Below, one piece after another: positions 24,543 through 34,494 of a stretch of DNA of 64,000 nt. Under the pieces are notes generated by a model, which ran no database searches, was not told the origin of the DNA, and worked only from the letters and a program-made list of their open reading frames with translations. Where the stretch lies: the NCBI GenBank assembly GCA_038318385.1, contig JBBQCD010000001.1, forward strand, positions 1 to 64,000, read 5' to 3'. The stretch comes from Schlegelella_A sp038318385. GTDB taxonomy: Bacteria; Pseudomonadota; Gammaproteobacteria; Burkholderiales; Burkholderiaceae_C. Each line of letters starts with the position of its first letter. Positions within the stretch are counted from its first letter, which is position 1. The position numbers and the translations under genes are program-made.

Positions 24543-26090
24543 ATGGCCGAGCCGATCCTGATCGCCCGACGAGGCGCCACCGAATGCTGCCTGCTGCCGG
24601 AAATGGCCAACCGCCACGGCCTGATCGCCGGGGCCACCGGGACCGGCAAGACCGTCTCGCTGCAGACGCTGGCCGAGGGCTTCAGCCGGCTCGGCGTGCC
24701 GGTCTTCATGGCGGACGTCAAGGGCGACCTGACCGGCATCACCCAACGCGGCACTTTGAGCCCGAAGATCGCCGCGATCCTCGCCGAGCGCGGCATCACG
24801 CCGACCCCACCGAAGGCCTGTCCGGCGACGCTGTGGGACGTCCTGGCGGGGCCGAAGGGCGCCGCGGGCCACCCGGTGCGCGCGACCGTCAGCGACATGG
24901 GGCCGCTGCTGCTGGCCCGCATGCTGGGACTGAACGAGACGCAGCAAGGCGTGCTGCAGCTCGTCTTCAAGATCGCCGACGACAACGGCCTGCTGCTGCT
25001 CGACCTGAAGGACCTGCGGGCGATGCTGCAGCACGTCGGCGACAACGCCGCCGACTACCAGACCGCTTACGGCAACGTCAGCGCCGCCAGCATCGGTGCG
25101 ATCCAGCGCGGGCTGCTGCAGATCGACAGCCAGGGGGGCGACCGCTTCTTCGGCGAGCCGATGCTCGACATCGACGACTTCCTGCAGACGGTCGATGGCG
25201 GCGGCGTCGTCAACATCCTCGTCGCCGAGCAGCTCCTCAACAGCCCGCGGCTCTACGCCACCTTCCTGCTGTGGCTGCTGTCCGAGCTGTTCGAACGACT
25301 CCCCGAAGTCGGCGACCTCGACAAGCCCAAGCTGGTGTTCTTCTTCGACGAGGCCCATCTGCTGTTCACAGATGCCCCGAAGGCGCTGGTCGAGCGCATC
25401 GAGCTCGTCGTGCGGCTCGTCCGCAGCAAGGGCGTCGGCGTCTACTTCGTGACGCAGAACCCACTCGACATTCCCGACAGCGTCCTGGCGCAGCTCGGCA
25501 ACCGCATCCAGCACGCGCTGCGCGCCTTCACCCCGCGCGACCAGAAAGCCGTCAAGGCAGCGGCGAGCACGATGCGCGCGAACCCGGGTCTCGACGTCGA
25601 GAGTGCGATCACCGAACTGGCCGTCGGCGAGGCTCTCGTCAGCCTGCTCGATGCCAAGGGCCGGCCGAGCGTGACCGAGCGCGCCTTCGTGATCCCGCCG
25701 GGCAGCCAGATCGGTCCGATCGACGCCGCGCAGCGCCAGGCGGTGATCGCCCGCTCGCTCGTCGCCGGGGTCTACGAAAAATTCGTCGACCGCGAATCGG
25801 CCTATGAAAAGCTGCAGAGCCGCGTCGCCGCGAGCCCGGCGAAGGGCCCCCCCGTCGGCACCACAGCCCCGGCCGGAAGCGCCTCCTCTCCGACTGCACC
25901 GGCCGACGGCGGCATCCTCGGGGGCCTGCGCGACGCGATCTTCGGAAGCACCGGCCCGCGCGGCGGACGCCACGAGGGACTGGCCGAGTCCGCGGCACGG
26001 TCGGCGGTCCGTTCGATCGGCTCGAGCGTGGGCCGCGAGATCATCCGCGGCGTACTCGGCTCCATCCTCGGCGGCGCGAAGCGGCGCTGA
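24543..26090 (+). CDS. HerA-like / DUF853 (YjgR) ATPase
   Basis: A P-loop ATPase of about 515 residues. Walker A is AGATGTGKTVSLQTLAEG near residue 30; then MADVKGDLTGITQRG, Walker B LVFFFDEAHLLF near residue 265 and the Arg/Gln block VGVYFVTQNPLDIPDSVLAQ. This is the YjgR pattern, related to HerA/VirB4-like ATPases, of unproven function. The C-terminus is Pro/Ser-rich and then GREIIRGVLGSILGGAKRR, also typical. A TTG 15 bases earlier is possible but the ATG fits the family start. Confidence 0.9.
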   Translation: MAEPILIARRGATECCLLPEMANRHGLIAGATGTGKTVSLQTLAEGFSRLGVPVFMADVKGDLTGITQRGTLSPKIAAILAERGITPTPPKACPATLWDVLAGPKGAAGHPVRATVSDMGPLLLARMLGLNETQQGVLQLVFKIADDNGLLLLDLKDLRAMLQHVGDNAADYQTAYGNVSAASIGAIQRGLLQIDSQGGDRFFGEPMLDIDDFLQTVDGGGVVNILVAEQLLNSPRLYATFLLWLLSELFERLPEVGDLDKPKLVFFFDEAHLLFTDAPKALVERIELVVRLVRSKGVGVYFVTQNPLDIPDSVLAQLGNRIQHALRAFTPRDQKAVKAAASTMRANPGLDVESAITELAVGEALVSLLDAKGRPSVTERAFVIPPGSQIGPIDAAQRQAVIARSLVAGVYEKFVDRESAYEKLQSRVAASPAKGPPVGTTAPAGSASSPTAPADGGILGGLRDAIFGSTGPRGGRHEGLAESAARSAVRSIGSSVGREIIRGVLGSILGGAKRR

Positions 26091-26129
26091 TCCCCCGAGC
26101 CCGCGTTCAGATCCCGTGCACGCGGCGCC

Positions 26130-26960
26130 TCAGATGCCCGCGTACCACTCGTAGCCTTCGTCTTCCCAATAACCGCCCTTGCCGCCGCGGATCGCAGCGA
26201 AGCTCGCGACCAGTTCGATGCTGCGGACGTACTTGGCCTGCTTGTAGCCGAGCTGGCGCTCGACCCGGCAGCGCAGCGGCGCGCCGTTGCTGACTGGCAG
26301 CGCCTGATCGTTGAGCTCGTAGGCCAGGATGGTCTGCGGATGAAGGGCGTCGTCGAGATCGATGCTCTCGTAGTAGCGCGAATCGCGACCGTCCGCGCTC
26401 GGACCGTCCATCGAGTCGTAGCAGCGGAACAGCACGAATTTCGCCTGAGGCAACGGCCGCACCCGCTCGAGCAGCGAGGACAACACCACGCCCTTCCACT
26501 TGCCGATGCAGCTCCAGCCCTCGACGCAATCGTGACGCGTGATCTGGGTGCGCGCCGGCAGCGCCCGCAACTCGTCGAGGCTGAAGGCCGCCGGCTGCTC
26601 GACCAGCCCGCCGATGGCCAGGCGATAAGCGGCGAAGCCGTCGCGGCGCAGGGCGGCGTAGTCCGCATCCCTTGGCTCGAGAGTGCCGTTGCTGCGGAAC
26701 GTCTGGGCAACGTCCGCCGGCGCGAACTCCTGTGCCAGGGCCGGGCGCGGCGCGACGATCTTCTGCGCCGCCCGGCTGAGGCCCTCGGCGCTCTTGAGAG
26801 CCGCCACGAAGTCGGGGTTCTGCGACAGCCGGTCGCAGCCGGTCAGCATCGCCGCGCCCGCCGCCGCGACCGCACCACGCAGGAGGCTGCGCCGGTCGCG
26901 CTGGCGCGCGCGCATCAGCGGGTACGTCTTCTTCATGATCAGCGGGTACGTCTTCTTCAT
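26130..26960 (-). CDS. Molybdopterin-dependent oxidoreductase (sulfite oxidase/YedY-like), Tat lipoprotein
   Basis: The 276-residue protein has the molybdenum-pterin fold of the sulfite oxidase family: LDELRALPARTQITRHDCVE followed by GWSCIGKWKGV, where the Cys before VEGW is the expected Mo ligand, then FVLFRCYDSMDG and GAPLRCRVERQLGYKQAKYV. The N-terminus carries RRSLLRG and lipobox LTGC, suggesting Tat export and lipidation. A perfect 24-base duplication makes it start MKKTYPLIMKKTYPLM. It overlaps the cytochrome b gene (ATGA), its likely electron partner. Confidence 0.85.
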   Translation of the reverse strand: MKKTYPLIMKKTYPLMRARQRDRRSLLRGAVAAAGAAMLTGCDRLSQNPDFVAALKSAEGLSRAAQKIVAPRPALAQEFAPADVAQTFRSNGTLEPRDADYAALRRDGFAAYRLAIGGLVEQPAAFSLDELRALPARTQITRHDCVEGWSCIGKWKGVVLSSLLERVRPLPQAKFVLFRCYDSMDGPSADGRDSRYYESIDLDDALHPQTILAYELNDQALPVSNGAPLRCRVERQLGYKQAKYVRSIELVASFAAIRGGKGGYWEDEGYEWYAGI

Positions 26961-26961
26961 G
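26914..26961 (-). repeat. Perfect 24-bp tandem duplication covering a start codon
   Basis: Positions 26914-26937 and 26938-26961 are identical over all 24 bases. Each unit contains an in-frame ATG on the minus strand, so the oxidoreductase gene has two equivalent starts eight codons apart, and the unit encodes MKKTYPLI/M twice. The outer copy carries the ATGA overlap with the cytochrome b stop. Confidence 0.95.
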
Positions 26962-27862
26962 GCTCGACCTTTCGCGGCTTGTCGGCCGGGACCGTGTACC
27001 AGCCGGTGACCATCGACCGCAACTGGTTCCACACGCCGCCGACCAGGACTTCGAAGACGTGGACGACGACGAACAGCAGCAAGCCGAAGGCCGCCAGGAA
27101 GTGGAGCGTGCGCGCCGATTGGCGGCCGCCGAGGAGCTCGACCCAGCCGGTGAAGACGGTGTCCAGCCGTGGCGACATCGCCAGGCCGGCGAAGACGATC
27201 AGCGGCAGCAGGCCGAAGACGACCACCAGGTAGGCGAGGTTCTGCAGCACGTTGTAGCGCCGCGCCGCCGCGCCCGTCGGATGCCGAAACAGCAGGTGAT
27301 CGCGGATCGAGCGACCGATGTTGCGTAACTCCTCGCGCGTCGGCACGAGGTCGCGAACCAGATGCCGGCTGAACAGCGTGTAGAGGATGTACAGCACGCC
27401 GTTGACCACGAAGATCCAGGCGAAGAAGAAGTGCCAGTGGCGTGCCATCGCCAGCCACTGGGGGCCGGGGATGGTCGCCCAGGACGGGAAGGCGCGCACG
27501 GTGGGCCGTCCGTCCACGGCCGACAGGCCGAGCACGCCGGTGGTGGTGAATTCGCTGCCGGCGATGCGGGTCACCCCAATCGGACCCTGCGGCGTGTCGC
27601 GCCCGCCGATCGAGACCCAGGGGTCGGCAAAAGTCGACTCGCGGCCCCAGTACAGCGCGGGGTGGGCGTTGAAGATGTTGAGCCCGCTCATCAGCAGGAT
27701 CGTCATGCAGACCACGTTGATCCAGTGCATGACGCGGATCGGCAGCCGGTGCCGGTAGAAACGCCGGTCCTCGGACTCGGCTGCCACTCGCCCCGCCGGC
27801 TCGGCTGCGACGCGTCCCGTCGGCTCGGCCTCGCCCGTTCCCGCTGCCGTGGCTATCTGCAT
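26957..27862 (-). CDS. Membrane cytochrome b (cytochrome b561/thiosulfate-reductase-type)
   Basis: A 301-residue inner-membrane protein with about four to five helices and haem-ligand histidines in FYRHRLPIRVMHWINVVCM, MARHWHFFFAWIFVVNG and LLLFVVVHVFEVLVGG. A periplasmic loop contains SIGGRDTPQGPIGVTRIAGS. It resembles the cytochrome b subunits paired with molybdopterin oxidoreductases, and overlaps one here, so electrons probably pass between the quinone pool and that enzyme (direction unknown). Confidence 0.87.
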   Translation of the reverse strand: MQIATAAGTGEAEPTGRVAAEPAGRVAAESEDRRFYRHRLPIRVMHWINVVCMTILLMSGLNIFNAHPALYWGRESTFADPWVSIGGRDTPQGPIGVTRIAGSEFTTTGVLGLSAVDGRPTVRAFPSWATIPGPQWLAMARHWHFFFAWIFVVNGVLYILYTLFSRHLVRDLVPTREELRNIGRSIRDHLLFRHPTGAAARRYNVLQNLAYLVVVFGLLPLIVFAGLAMSPRLDTVFTGWVELLGGRQSARTLHFLAAFGLLLFVVVHVFEVLVGGVWNQLRSMVTGWYTVPADKPRKVEP

Positions 27863-27966
27863 GCCTGGACCTCCGCTGGTGTGATCGTGTGGAACGGGAC
27901 CGCGACACGATCCCGTCGATCAGTCGGCCTGCCCCGCGCCGGCCTTACAGCGATCCGTTGCGTCGA

Positions 27967-29832
27967 TCACGGCACGGGCGCCATCTGCACGGCCGGGCGT
28001 TGCAGCAGTCGTGCCTGCGCGGTGACCGCGCCGACGATGTGATTGGCGAAGAAGCTGTTCTGCGTGTCCGGTTCGAGCGCGGCGACAGCGAGGTTGGCGA
28101 GCGGCTGGTCGAGCGGGACGTAGTAGCTGCCGATCTTCATGTCGATCAGCGCCGGCACCGTCTCGACCTTGGCGCGGATCACGCCGCCCCCGTCGAAGAG
28201 GACGCCCCGCACGTCCTGGCGCGCACCGACCTCGCGGCCGAGCTCGCGATAGACCTCGCCACGCGCCTCGCCGAGCGCCTCGACACGCTCGACCTGAACG
28301 CCGAGTGCACGCAGGTGCTGCACCGCGTCGGCCTCGCTTTCGGCAAGCCAGTAGCCGCACGGTCGCGGCCGGCTCTTCAATGCCCGCAACTCGAGGGCCG
28401 AGTCCCAGGTGACATTGACCGGCTTGTCGGCACCCGTCACCGGGTCGATCATCAGCAGGCGATATTCGCTCGGCGTCGGCGCAGCCTCGACGACGACCTC
28501 GCCCTGGCAGGCCAGCGCACTCACCTCCTGGTCGACGAACTGACGCAGCTTGACGAGATCGCCGGCGCGCGACGCCGCGCTTTCGAGAATGCTGGAGGCG
28601 GCGACGACATGGGTCTGGACGCGGCGCTTGAGGTGCAGGCGCCCGATGCCGACCCCCCGCGTCTCCACCAGGATGCTGATGGCGTTCGTCAACCCGAACA
28701 CATTGCGTCCGGTGTCCGGCTGCGTGCCGCCCATCGAGATCTTCTTGTCGGCGATGTCGGTGGAGGTCGTGTAGTACCACTCCGAAGTCAGCCCCTGCTG
28801 CTTCAGGCGGGCGACGGCTGGCGCGCGAAACCATTCCTCGGCGGCGCGGGTCACGAACGGCGGCATGTTGGCGGTCATCGCGTACTGCAGCAGCGCGTCG
28901 AACCGTTGAACGGCGCCGAACTTCTCGAGGTAACGCCCGACGACGGTGTATTCGTGGGCGTCGACGACGACGAGCGGCACGAACTCGCGCGCCAGCCGCG
29001 CCAGCGCCTGGGCCTCGGGAGTCTTCAACAACAGGTGATCGCGGTTGGCATCGATGCCGTTGGCCGTCGCCCGGCGGTTCGCCTCGGCGCCGTCCGGATT
29101 CGCGCGGGGCATGACGACGACGTTGATCCGGTCGAGCAGCGCCTCGAGGCGGCCGTGGGCCAGTTCCTGGGCGATGACGAGCAGCGCTTCACTGCCGGCG
29201 GGCTCGTCGCCATGCTGCTGGCCGACGAGCAGGACCGTCGGCCGCGCCGGCATCGCCCCCGACAGCACCGAACCCGGCAACGGCAGCACGGCTGCGGGTT
29301 GCCCGCGGGTGAACAGCAGCGCTTCGAGCGGCGTGCCGTTCTGCGACGTGCCCAGCAGCAACAGCTTGATCTCGGTGCCGCCGAGCCGCTGACCGCTGGC
29401 ACGGACCAGGTCGACCATGGCCGCGTGCAGTTCCGCGTTGCTGGTGAAGCCGGGGTGATCGGGTGCGAACGCCGGCGTGTGGAAATCGACCTGCGGATCG
29501 GCGAAGCGAGCGGCGACGGCGGGGCCGTACGGCGGGGGTGCGGCTGGCGCCAGCGGCACCGGCTCGGGCAGTGCCGCGGACGGGACCGGCTGCGCCTGGG
29601 CCACCGGCGCCGAGGCCGCCGAGCCGGCCGAGGGTGCGGGCATGACCGGGGCCGGTGCCACTGCAGCGGGGGGCGGCGGCGAAGCCACCGGCACCGGACG
29701 CGGCAGCGGCCGCAGCGGCGTGCTCGAACAGGCCGCCAGCACGACCAGCAGGCCGATCCGGATCGGCCATGCGCGCCAGCGGCGCCAGGATTCGCTCAAA
29801 CGCATCGGCAGCGCACTCTCGTCGACATTCAC
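27967..29832 (-). CDS. M14-family zinc carboxypeptidase, predicted lipoprotein
   Basis: A 621-residue protein with signal and lipobox LVVLAAC, then a Pro/Ala-rich spacer. The peptidase domain has the zinc motif VLLVGQQHGDEPAGSEALL (HxxE) followed by VVMPRANPDGAEANRR, NGIDANRDH and VVVDAHEYTVVGRYLEKF, typical of M14. The C-terminal third is uncharacterised. The GTG start is favoured because GGGGAAGA lies just upstream; an ATG at 29805 is the alternative and also precedes the lipobox. Its 3' end is 104 bases above the cytochrome b gene. Confidence 0.85.
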   Translation of the reverse strand: MNVDESALPMRLSESWRRWRAWPIRIGLLVVLAACSSTPLRPLPRPVPVASPPPPAAVAPAPVMPAPSAGSAASAPVAQAQPVPSAALPEPVPLAPAAPPPYGPAVAARFADPQVDFHTPAFAPDHPGFTSNAELHAAMVDLVRASGQRLGGTEIKLLLLGTSQNGTPLEALLFTRGQPAAVLPLPGSVLSGAMPARPTVLLVGQQHGDEPAGSEALLVIAQELAHGRLEALLDRINVVVMPRANPDGAEANRRATANGIDANRDHLLLKTPEAQALARLAREFVPLVVVDAHEYTVVGRYLEKFGAVQRFDALLQYAMTANMPPFVTRAAEEWFRAPAVARLKQQGLTSEWYYTTSTDIADKKISMGGTQPDTGRNVFGLTNAISILVETRGVGIGRLHLKRRVQTHVVAASSILESAASRAGDLVKLRQFVDQEVSALACQGEVVVEAAPTPSEYRLLMIDPVTGADKPVNVTWDSALELRALKSRPRPCGYWLAESEADAVQHLRALGVQVERVEALGEARGEVYRELGREVGARQDVRGVLFDGGGVIRAKVETVPALIDMKIGSYYVPLDQPLANLAVAALEPDTQNSFFANHIVGAVTAQARLLQRPAVQMAPVP

Positions 29833-29940
29833 GCATTCTTCCCCGGAAGACCTTTGCAGGACGGCGCCGGCCACTATAGCCTCGGCCCCCGCGCGGACGC
29901 GCACAATTCCCTGTCACCTACCGCCCCACCCGGAGTCGCC

Positions 29941-30426
29941 ATGTTCGTCGTCAAATGGTTCGTCATCGTTCTGCTGGTGGTGGCGCTGGGCGCGGTCGCG
30001 ATCGGCCAGGCGGGTCTGCTGAAGGGGCATCCGCCCACCCAGCTCGGCGTACGCGACGGCCGACTCCAGCCTCCGTCGACCACGCCGAACAGCGTCTCGA
30101 GCCAGGCCGGGCTCTACCCCGAGCACACGATGCGGGCCTATGCGAGCGTGTCGCCCTACAAGCTCAAGGGCAGCGGCCCGGCCACGATCGCCAAGCTCAA
30201 GGGCATCGCCGAGGACATGGGCGCCGAAGTCGTGCAGAGCGCCCCGGACTACCTGTATGCCGAGTTCACGACGCCCGTGATGAAATTCGTCGATGACGTC
30301 GAGTTCTGGTTCAACCCGGTCGATCAGGTGATCGAGGTCCGCTCGGCATCGCGCCTCGGCAGCAAGGACCTCGGCACGAACCGCGACCGCATCGAGACCA
30401 TCCGGCGCCGCCTCAACGCACTCTGA
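29941..30426 (+). CDS. DUF1499 family protein
   Basis: A 161-residue protein with an N-terminal membrane helix (FVIVLLVVALGAVAIGQAGL). The DUF1499 landmarks follow: LGVRDGRLQPPSTTPNSVSS, APDYLYAEFTTPVMKFVDD, then VEFWFNPVDQVIEVRSASR and GTNRDRIETIRRRL. Family function is not established. The usual SPNCVSSQ Cys is Ser here. It is divergent from the M14 peptidase gene. Confidence 0.88.
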   Translation: MFVVKWFVIVLLVVALGAVAIGQAGLLKGHPPTQLGVRDGRLQPPSTTPNSVSSQAGLYPEHTMRAYASVSPYKLKGSGPATIAKLKGIAEDMGAEVVQSAPDYLYAEFTTPVMKFVDDVEFWFNPVDQVIEVRSASRLGSKDLGTNRDRIETIRRRLNAL

Positions 30427-30429
30427 TCG

Positions 30430-30513
30430 GCCCGTTGCGCCGCCCTCGGCGCCTGGAAGCCCGCCTCTGACGCCTTGCGGCCTGCCTCCGCCGCCTGGAG
30501 GCCCGCTTCGGAC
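30430..30513. repeat. Imperfect 21-bp tandem repeats (about four units)
   Basis: Units start near 30430, 30451, 30472 and 30493 and share a G-C-C-T-G-G-A/C-G core followed by a C-rich half; units at 30451 and 30493 are the most alike. The period is a multiple of three and, read on the minus strand, gives heptads such as ASEAGLQAAEAGRK. It lies between the DUF1499 and DUF6622 genes, in no gene I accept. Confidence 0.6.
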
Positions 30514-30633
30514 GCGGCTGGCGCACCTGCCGCCACGCTTCGCGCTGCGCTTGGGCGTTTCGTCGCAGCCCCCTGGCCGATCGGGCACAGCGTCGGCAGA
30601 GTCCTGCCATCGCCATCGGATGGAGAACAGACC

Positions 30634-31167
30634 ATGCCCTCGAACCTTCCGCTCACGACCGTCATCCTCGAGATCCTGCGCCACACCCCGGCCTATGTCT
30701 GGGTCATCCTCGCCGCGCTCGTCGCCGCCGGCCTGCTGCAGTGGCGCGACCACGCCGTGCCCCGCTCGCGGCTGGCGATCGCGCCAGTCGCTCTCGGTGT
30801 CTATTCGCTCTGGGGCGCCACTCACGCCTTTGGGGTCACGGCCGGGATTGTGGCGGCCTGGGCCCTTGGCGTCGGCGCGGCGCTGGTCGCCAACCGCTGG
30901 CTGCGCTGGCCGCGAGCCGTCGGCATCGACTCCGCAGGGCGGTACGCGTTGCGCGGCAGCCCCTGGCCACTGGTTGCGATGATGGCCGTCTTTGCCCTGC
31001 GCTACGCCGTCGCGGTGACGCTGGTGTTCCATCACGATTGGGCCGCCGACCCGTTGTTCAGCGGTTCGATGGCGTTGCTCTACGGCGCGATTTCCGGGCT
31101 GTTCGCGGCACGCGCCCTGCGCATCCTGCGCACCGGCAGTCGCCACACCGCGCTGGCGACGGCCTGA
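30634..31167 (+). CDS. DUF6622-like polytopic membrane protein
   Basis: A 177-residue protein of about five helices, starting with LEILRHTPAYVWVILAALVA and containing QWRDHAVPRSRLAIAPVALG. This pattern fits small DUF6622-type membrane proteins of unknown function. GGAG eight bases before the ATG supports this start over an in-frame extension into the upstream repeat. The next gene starts 48 bases later. Confidence 0.75.
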   Translation: MPSNLPLTTVILEILRHTPAYVWVILAALVAAGLLQWRDHAVPRSRLAIAPVALGVYSLWGATHAFGVTAGIVAAWALGVGAALVANRWLRWPRAVGIDSAGRYALRGSPWPLVAMMAVFALRYAVAVTLVFHHDWAADPLFSGSMALLYGAISGLFAARALRILRTGSRHTALATA

Positions 31168-31215
31168 GCGCCGCCAGGCCCTAGACTTCCAGCCACCCTT
31201 GCCGCGCTGCCCGCC

Positions 31216-32198
31216 ATGAACGGCCTCGACCGGTTCCTGCTTTTCGTCGCGTTGCCGACCGTGCTCGCCGCATCGCTGCTCGAAGCGCTGGTGCTCGCCC
31301 GGCTTCGGGCCTACGACTGGCGCTCGGCCGGGGTGTCGCTGCTGGACCTGTTCGCGCGCATCGCCTTGCAGATCCTCGTCCCGGTCTCGATCGCGACGCC
31401 GCTGATCCTGCTGGCGCACCAGCACCGCCTCGGCACGATCGCACTCGACGGCTGGGCTCCGCTGCTGGCGCTGTTCGTCGGCCAGGAGTTCTGCTACTAC
31501 TGGTTCCACCGCGCGGCCCACCGGGTGCGCTGGTTCTGGTGCAACCACGCCGTCCACCATTCCTCCAACGACCTGAACCTGGCGGCGGCATACCGCATCG
31601 GTGCGTTCAGCAGGATCGCCGGCAGTTCGGTGTTCTACCTGCCGCTGATCTGGATCGGCTTTCCGCCCCGCATCGTGTTCGAAGTCCTGGCCCTCAACCT
31701 GCTCTACCAGTTCTGGATCCATGCGGCATGGATACCAAGGCTCGGCTGGCTGGAGCATGTTCTCAACACCCCGTCGGCACACCGTGTCCACCATGCCGCC
31801 AACCTCGAGTACCTCGACGCCAACTACGGCGGCGTGCTGATCGTCTTCGACCGTCTCTTCGGCACCTACCGGCCCGAGCGCGAGGACCTGCCCTGTCAAT
31901 ACGGCCTGGTCGAGCCGCTTCGCGGCAACAACCCGCTGAAAATCGAGTTCCACGAGTGGTCGCGTCTCGTCCGGGACCTCGTGGCGGCACGCAGCCTGCG
32001 CGCCGTCGCCGGATACCTGCTGATGCCGCCCGGCTGGCGCGCCGACGGTCCCGGCAGCACCACGGCCGAGCTGCGGGCCCGTGCGGCCGGCGCACCCCAT
32101 GCCCCTGCGCGGCCGAGCGGCGACTCGGCCGCGAAAGCGACGCCTCCGCTCCTACCTTCGGCGGTGGTCGACACGCTGCCGGCCGGGCAGGCGGCGCG

Positions 32199-32202
<4 letters not shown>
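31216..32202 (+). CDS. Sterol desaturase / fatty acid hydroxylase family protein
   Basis: A membrane di-iron hydroxylase of 328 residues. The three His clusters are present: YYWFHRAAHRVRWFWCNHAV with HH near residues 98-116, and HRVHHAANLEYLDANYGG near residue 190. Family members hydroxylate or desaturate lipids or sterols; the substrate is unknown here. The end is a Pro/Ala-rich tail. Its stop overlaps the start of a sensor kinase (ATGA), a notable pairing. Confidence 0.9.
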
Positions 32203-33313
<1,111 letters not shown>

Positions 33314-33317
<4 letters not shown>

Positions 33318-34138
33318 TCGCCGCGACCGCCCTGATCGCCGAGGACGAGCCACTGCTCGCCGCTTCGCTGCAGGCCGAGCTTGCGCGTGCCTGGCCCGAG
33401 CTGCGTGTCGTGGCCAACGTGGGCCATGGCGCGGCCGCGGTCGAGGCCGCGCTCGCCCACCGACCGCAAGTGCTGTTCCTCGACATCCGCATGCCGGGGA
33501 TGTCGGGTCTCGAAGCCGCCCAGGCGATCGCCGAAGACTGGCCCGATGAGGTTGCGGCACCGCTGATCGTCTTTGTCACCGCCTACGACCAGTACGCACT
33601 CGAGGCCTTCGCCCACGCCGCGGTCGACTACCTGCTCAAGCCCGTCGACGGCGCCCGGCTGGCGCAGACCTGCGGGCGAGCCTCGGCCTTGCTGGTGCGT
33701 CAGGCGGCGGCGCCGGCGGCGTCGGCGCCGCAAAACTGGGACGAGGCGCTCGGCCAGCTGCGCAGCCTGCTCGCCCAGCCGGGGCTCGCGGGCGCAACGG
33801 CGTCGCCCGCGCCACCCCTGCGAGTCATTCAAGCGGGTGTCGGCAACACCATCCAGCTGGTCCCTGTGGAAGAGGTCATCTGCTTCGAAGCCGCGGACAA
33901 GTACGTGCGGGTGCTCACCGCCGACCGCGAACTGCTGATCCGCACCGCGCTGAAGGAATTGATTCCGCAACTCGACCCGACGCGTTTCTGGCAGGTCCAC
34001 CGCGGTACCGTGGTGCGCGCCGACGCGATCGCCGCGGCGCTGCGCGACGAGGCCGGCAAGATCACGCTGACGCTGCGCGGGCGCCCGGAGCGGTTGAGCG
34101 TCAGCCGCCTCTACGCCCCTTTGTTCAAGGCCATGTAG
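33314..34138 (+). CDS. LytTR-family response regulator
   Basis: A 274-residue regulator with a receiver domain (LIAEDEPLLAASL, phospho-acceptor Asp57 in VLFLDIRMPGM, FVTAYDQYALEAFAHAAVDY, LLKPVD), an Ala/Gln-rich linker, and a LytTR DNA-binding domain (EEVICFEAADKYVRVLTADR, FWQVHRGTVVRADAI). It resembles AlgR/LytR partners of LytS kinases. The start overlaps the kinase stop by four bases. Targets cannot be read from the window. Confidence 0.94.
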
Positions 34139-34150
34139 GCCCCGGGAGGA

Positions 34151-34450
34151 ATGCCGATGGAACCCAAGGTCGACCGCCATTCGCTCGATGCTCGGGCGCG
34201 CCGCCGCGTCGGCAGGAAGCTCGGCTTCTACATACACGCGACGGTGTTCGTCATCGTGAATCTGGGGCTCTACACGCTCAACGGTGTCATCGGCGGAACG
34301 CGATGGTCACACTTCCCCTTGTGGGGGTGGGGGCTCGGACTGGCGATCCACGGGCTGGTGACTTTCGCCAGCTTGCGCGGCGAAGGCGTCCACCGCCGGA
34401 TGGTGGAACGCGAGGTCGATCGACTGCGGAGCAAAGAGCCCGGGGCCTAG
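34151..34450 (+). CDS. 2TM domain-containing protein
   Basis: A 99-residue protein whose core is the 2TM domain: RRVGRKLGFYIHATVFVIVN, LGLYTLNGVIGG and FPLWGWGLGLAIHGLVTFA, giving two membrane helices joined by a short loop. The tail is Arg/Glu-rich. Such domains often accompany LytTR regulators and kinases, which matches its place 12 bases after the regulator. Function unknown. Confidence 0.85.
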   Translation: MPMEPKVDRHSLDARARRRVGRKLGFYIHATVFVIVNLGLYTLNGVIGGTRWSHFPLWGWGLGLAIHGLVTFASLRGEGVHRRMVEREVDRLRSKEPGA

Positions 34451-34474
34451 GCCTCGAGCTCTGCGCTCATCCCG

Positions 34475-34490
34475 GCCTCGGGCCCGAGGC
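34475..34490. repeat. Perfect 16-bp palindrome between convergent genes
   Basis: GCCTCGGGCCCGAGGC is its own reverse complement and lies between the convergent 2TM and glycine-zipper genes. It could form a cruciform or weak hairpin, but there is no T-tract on either side, so I do not call it an intrinsic terminator. Confidence 0.5.
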
Positions 34491-34494
34491 TGCG

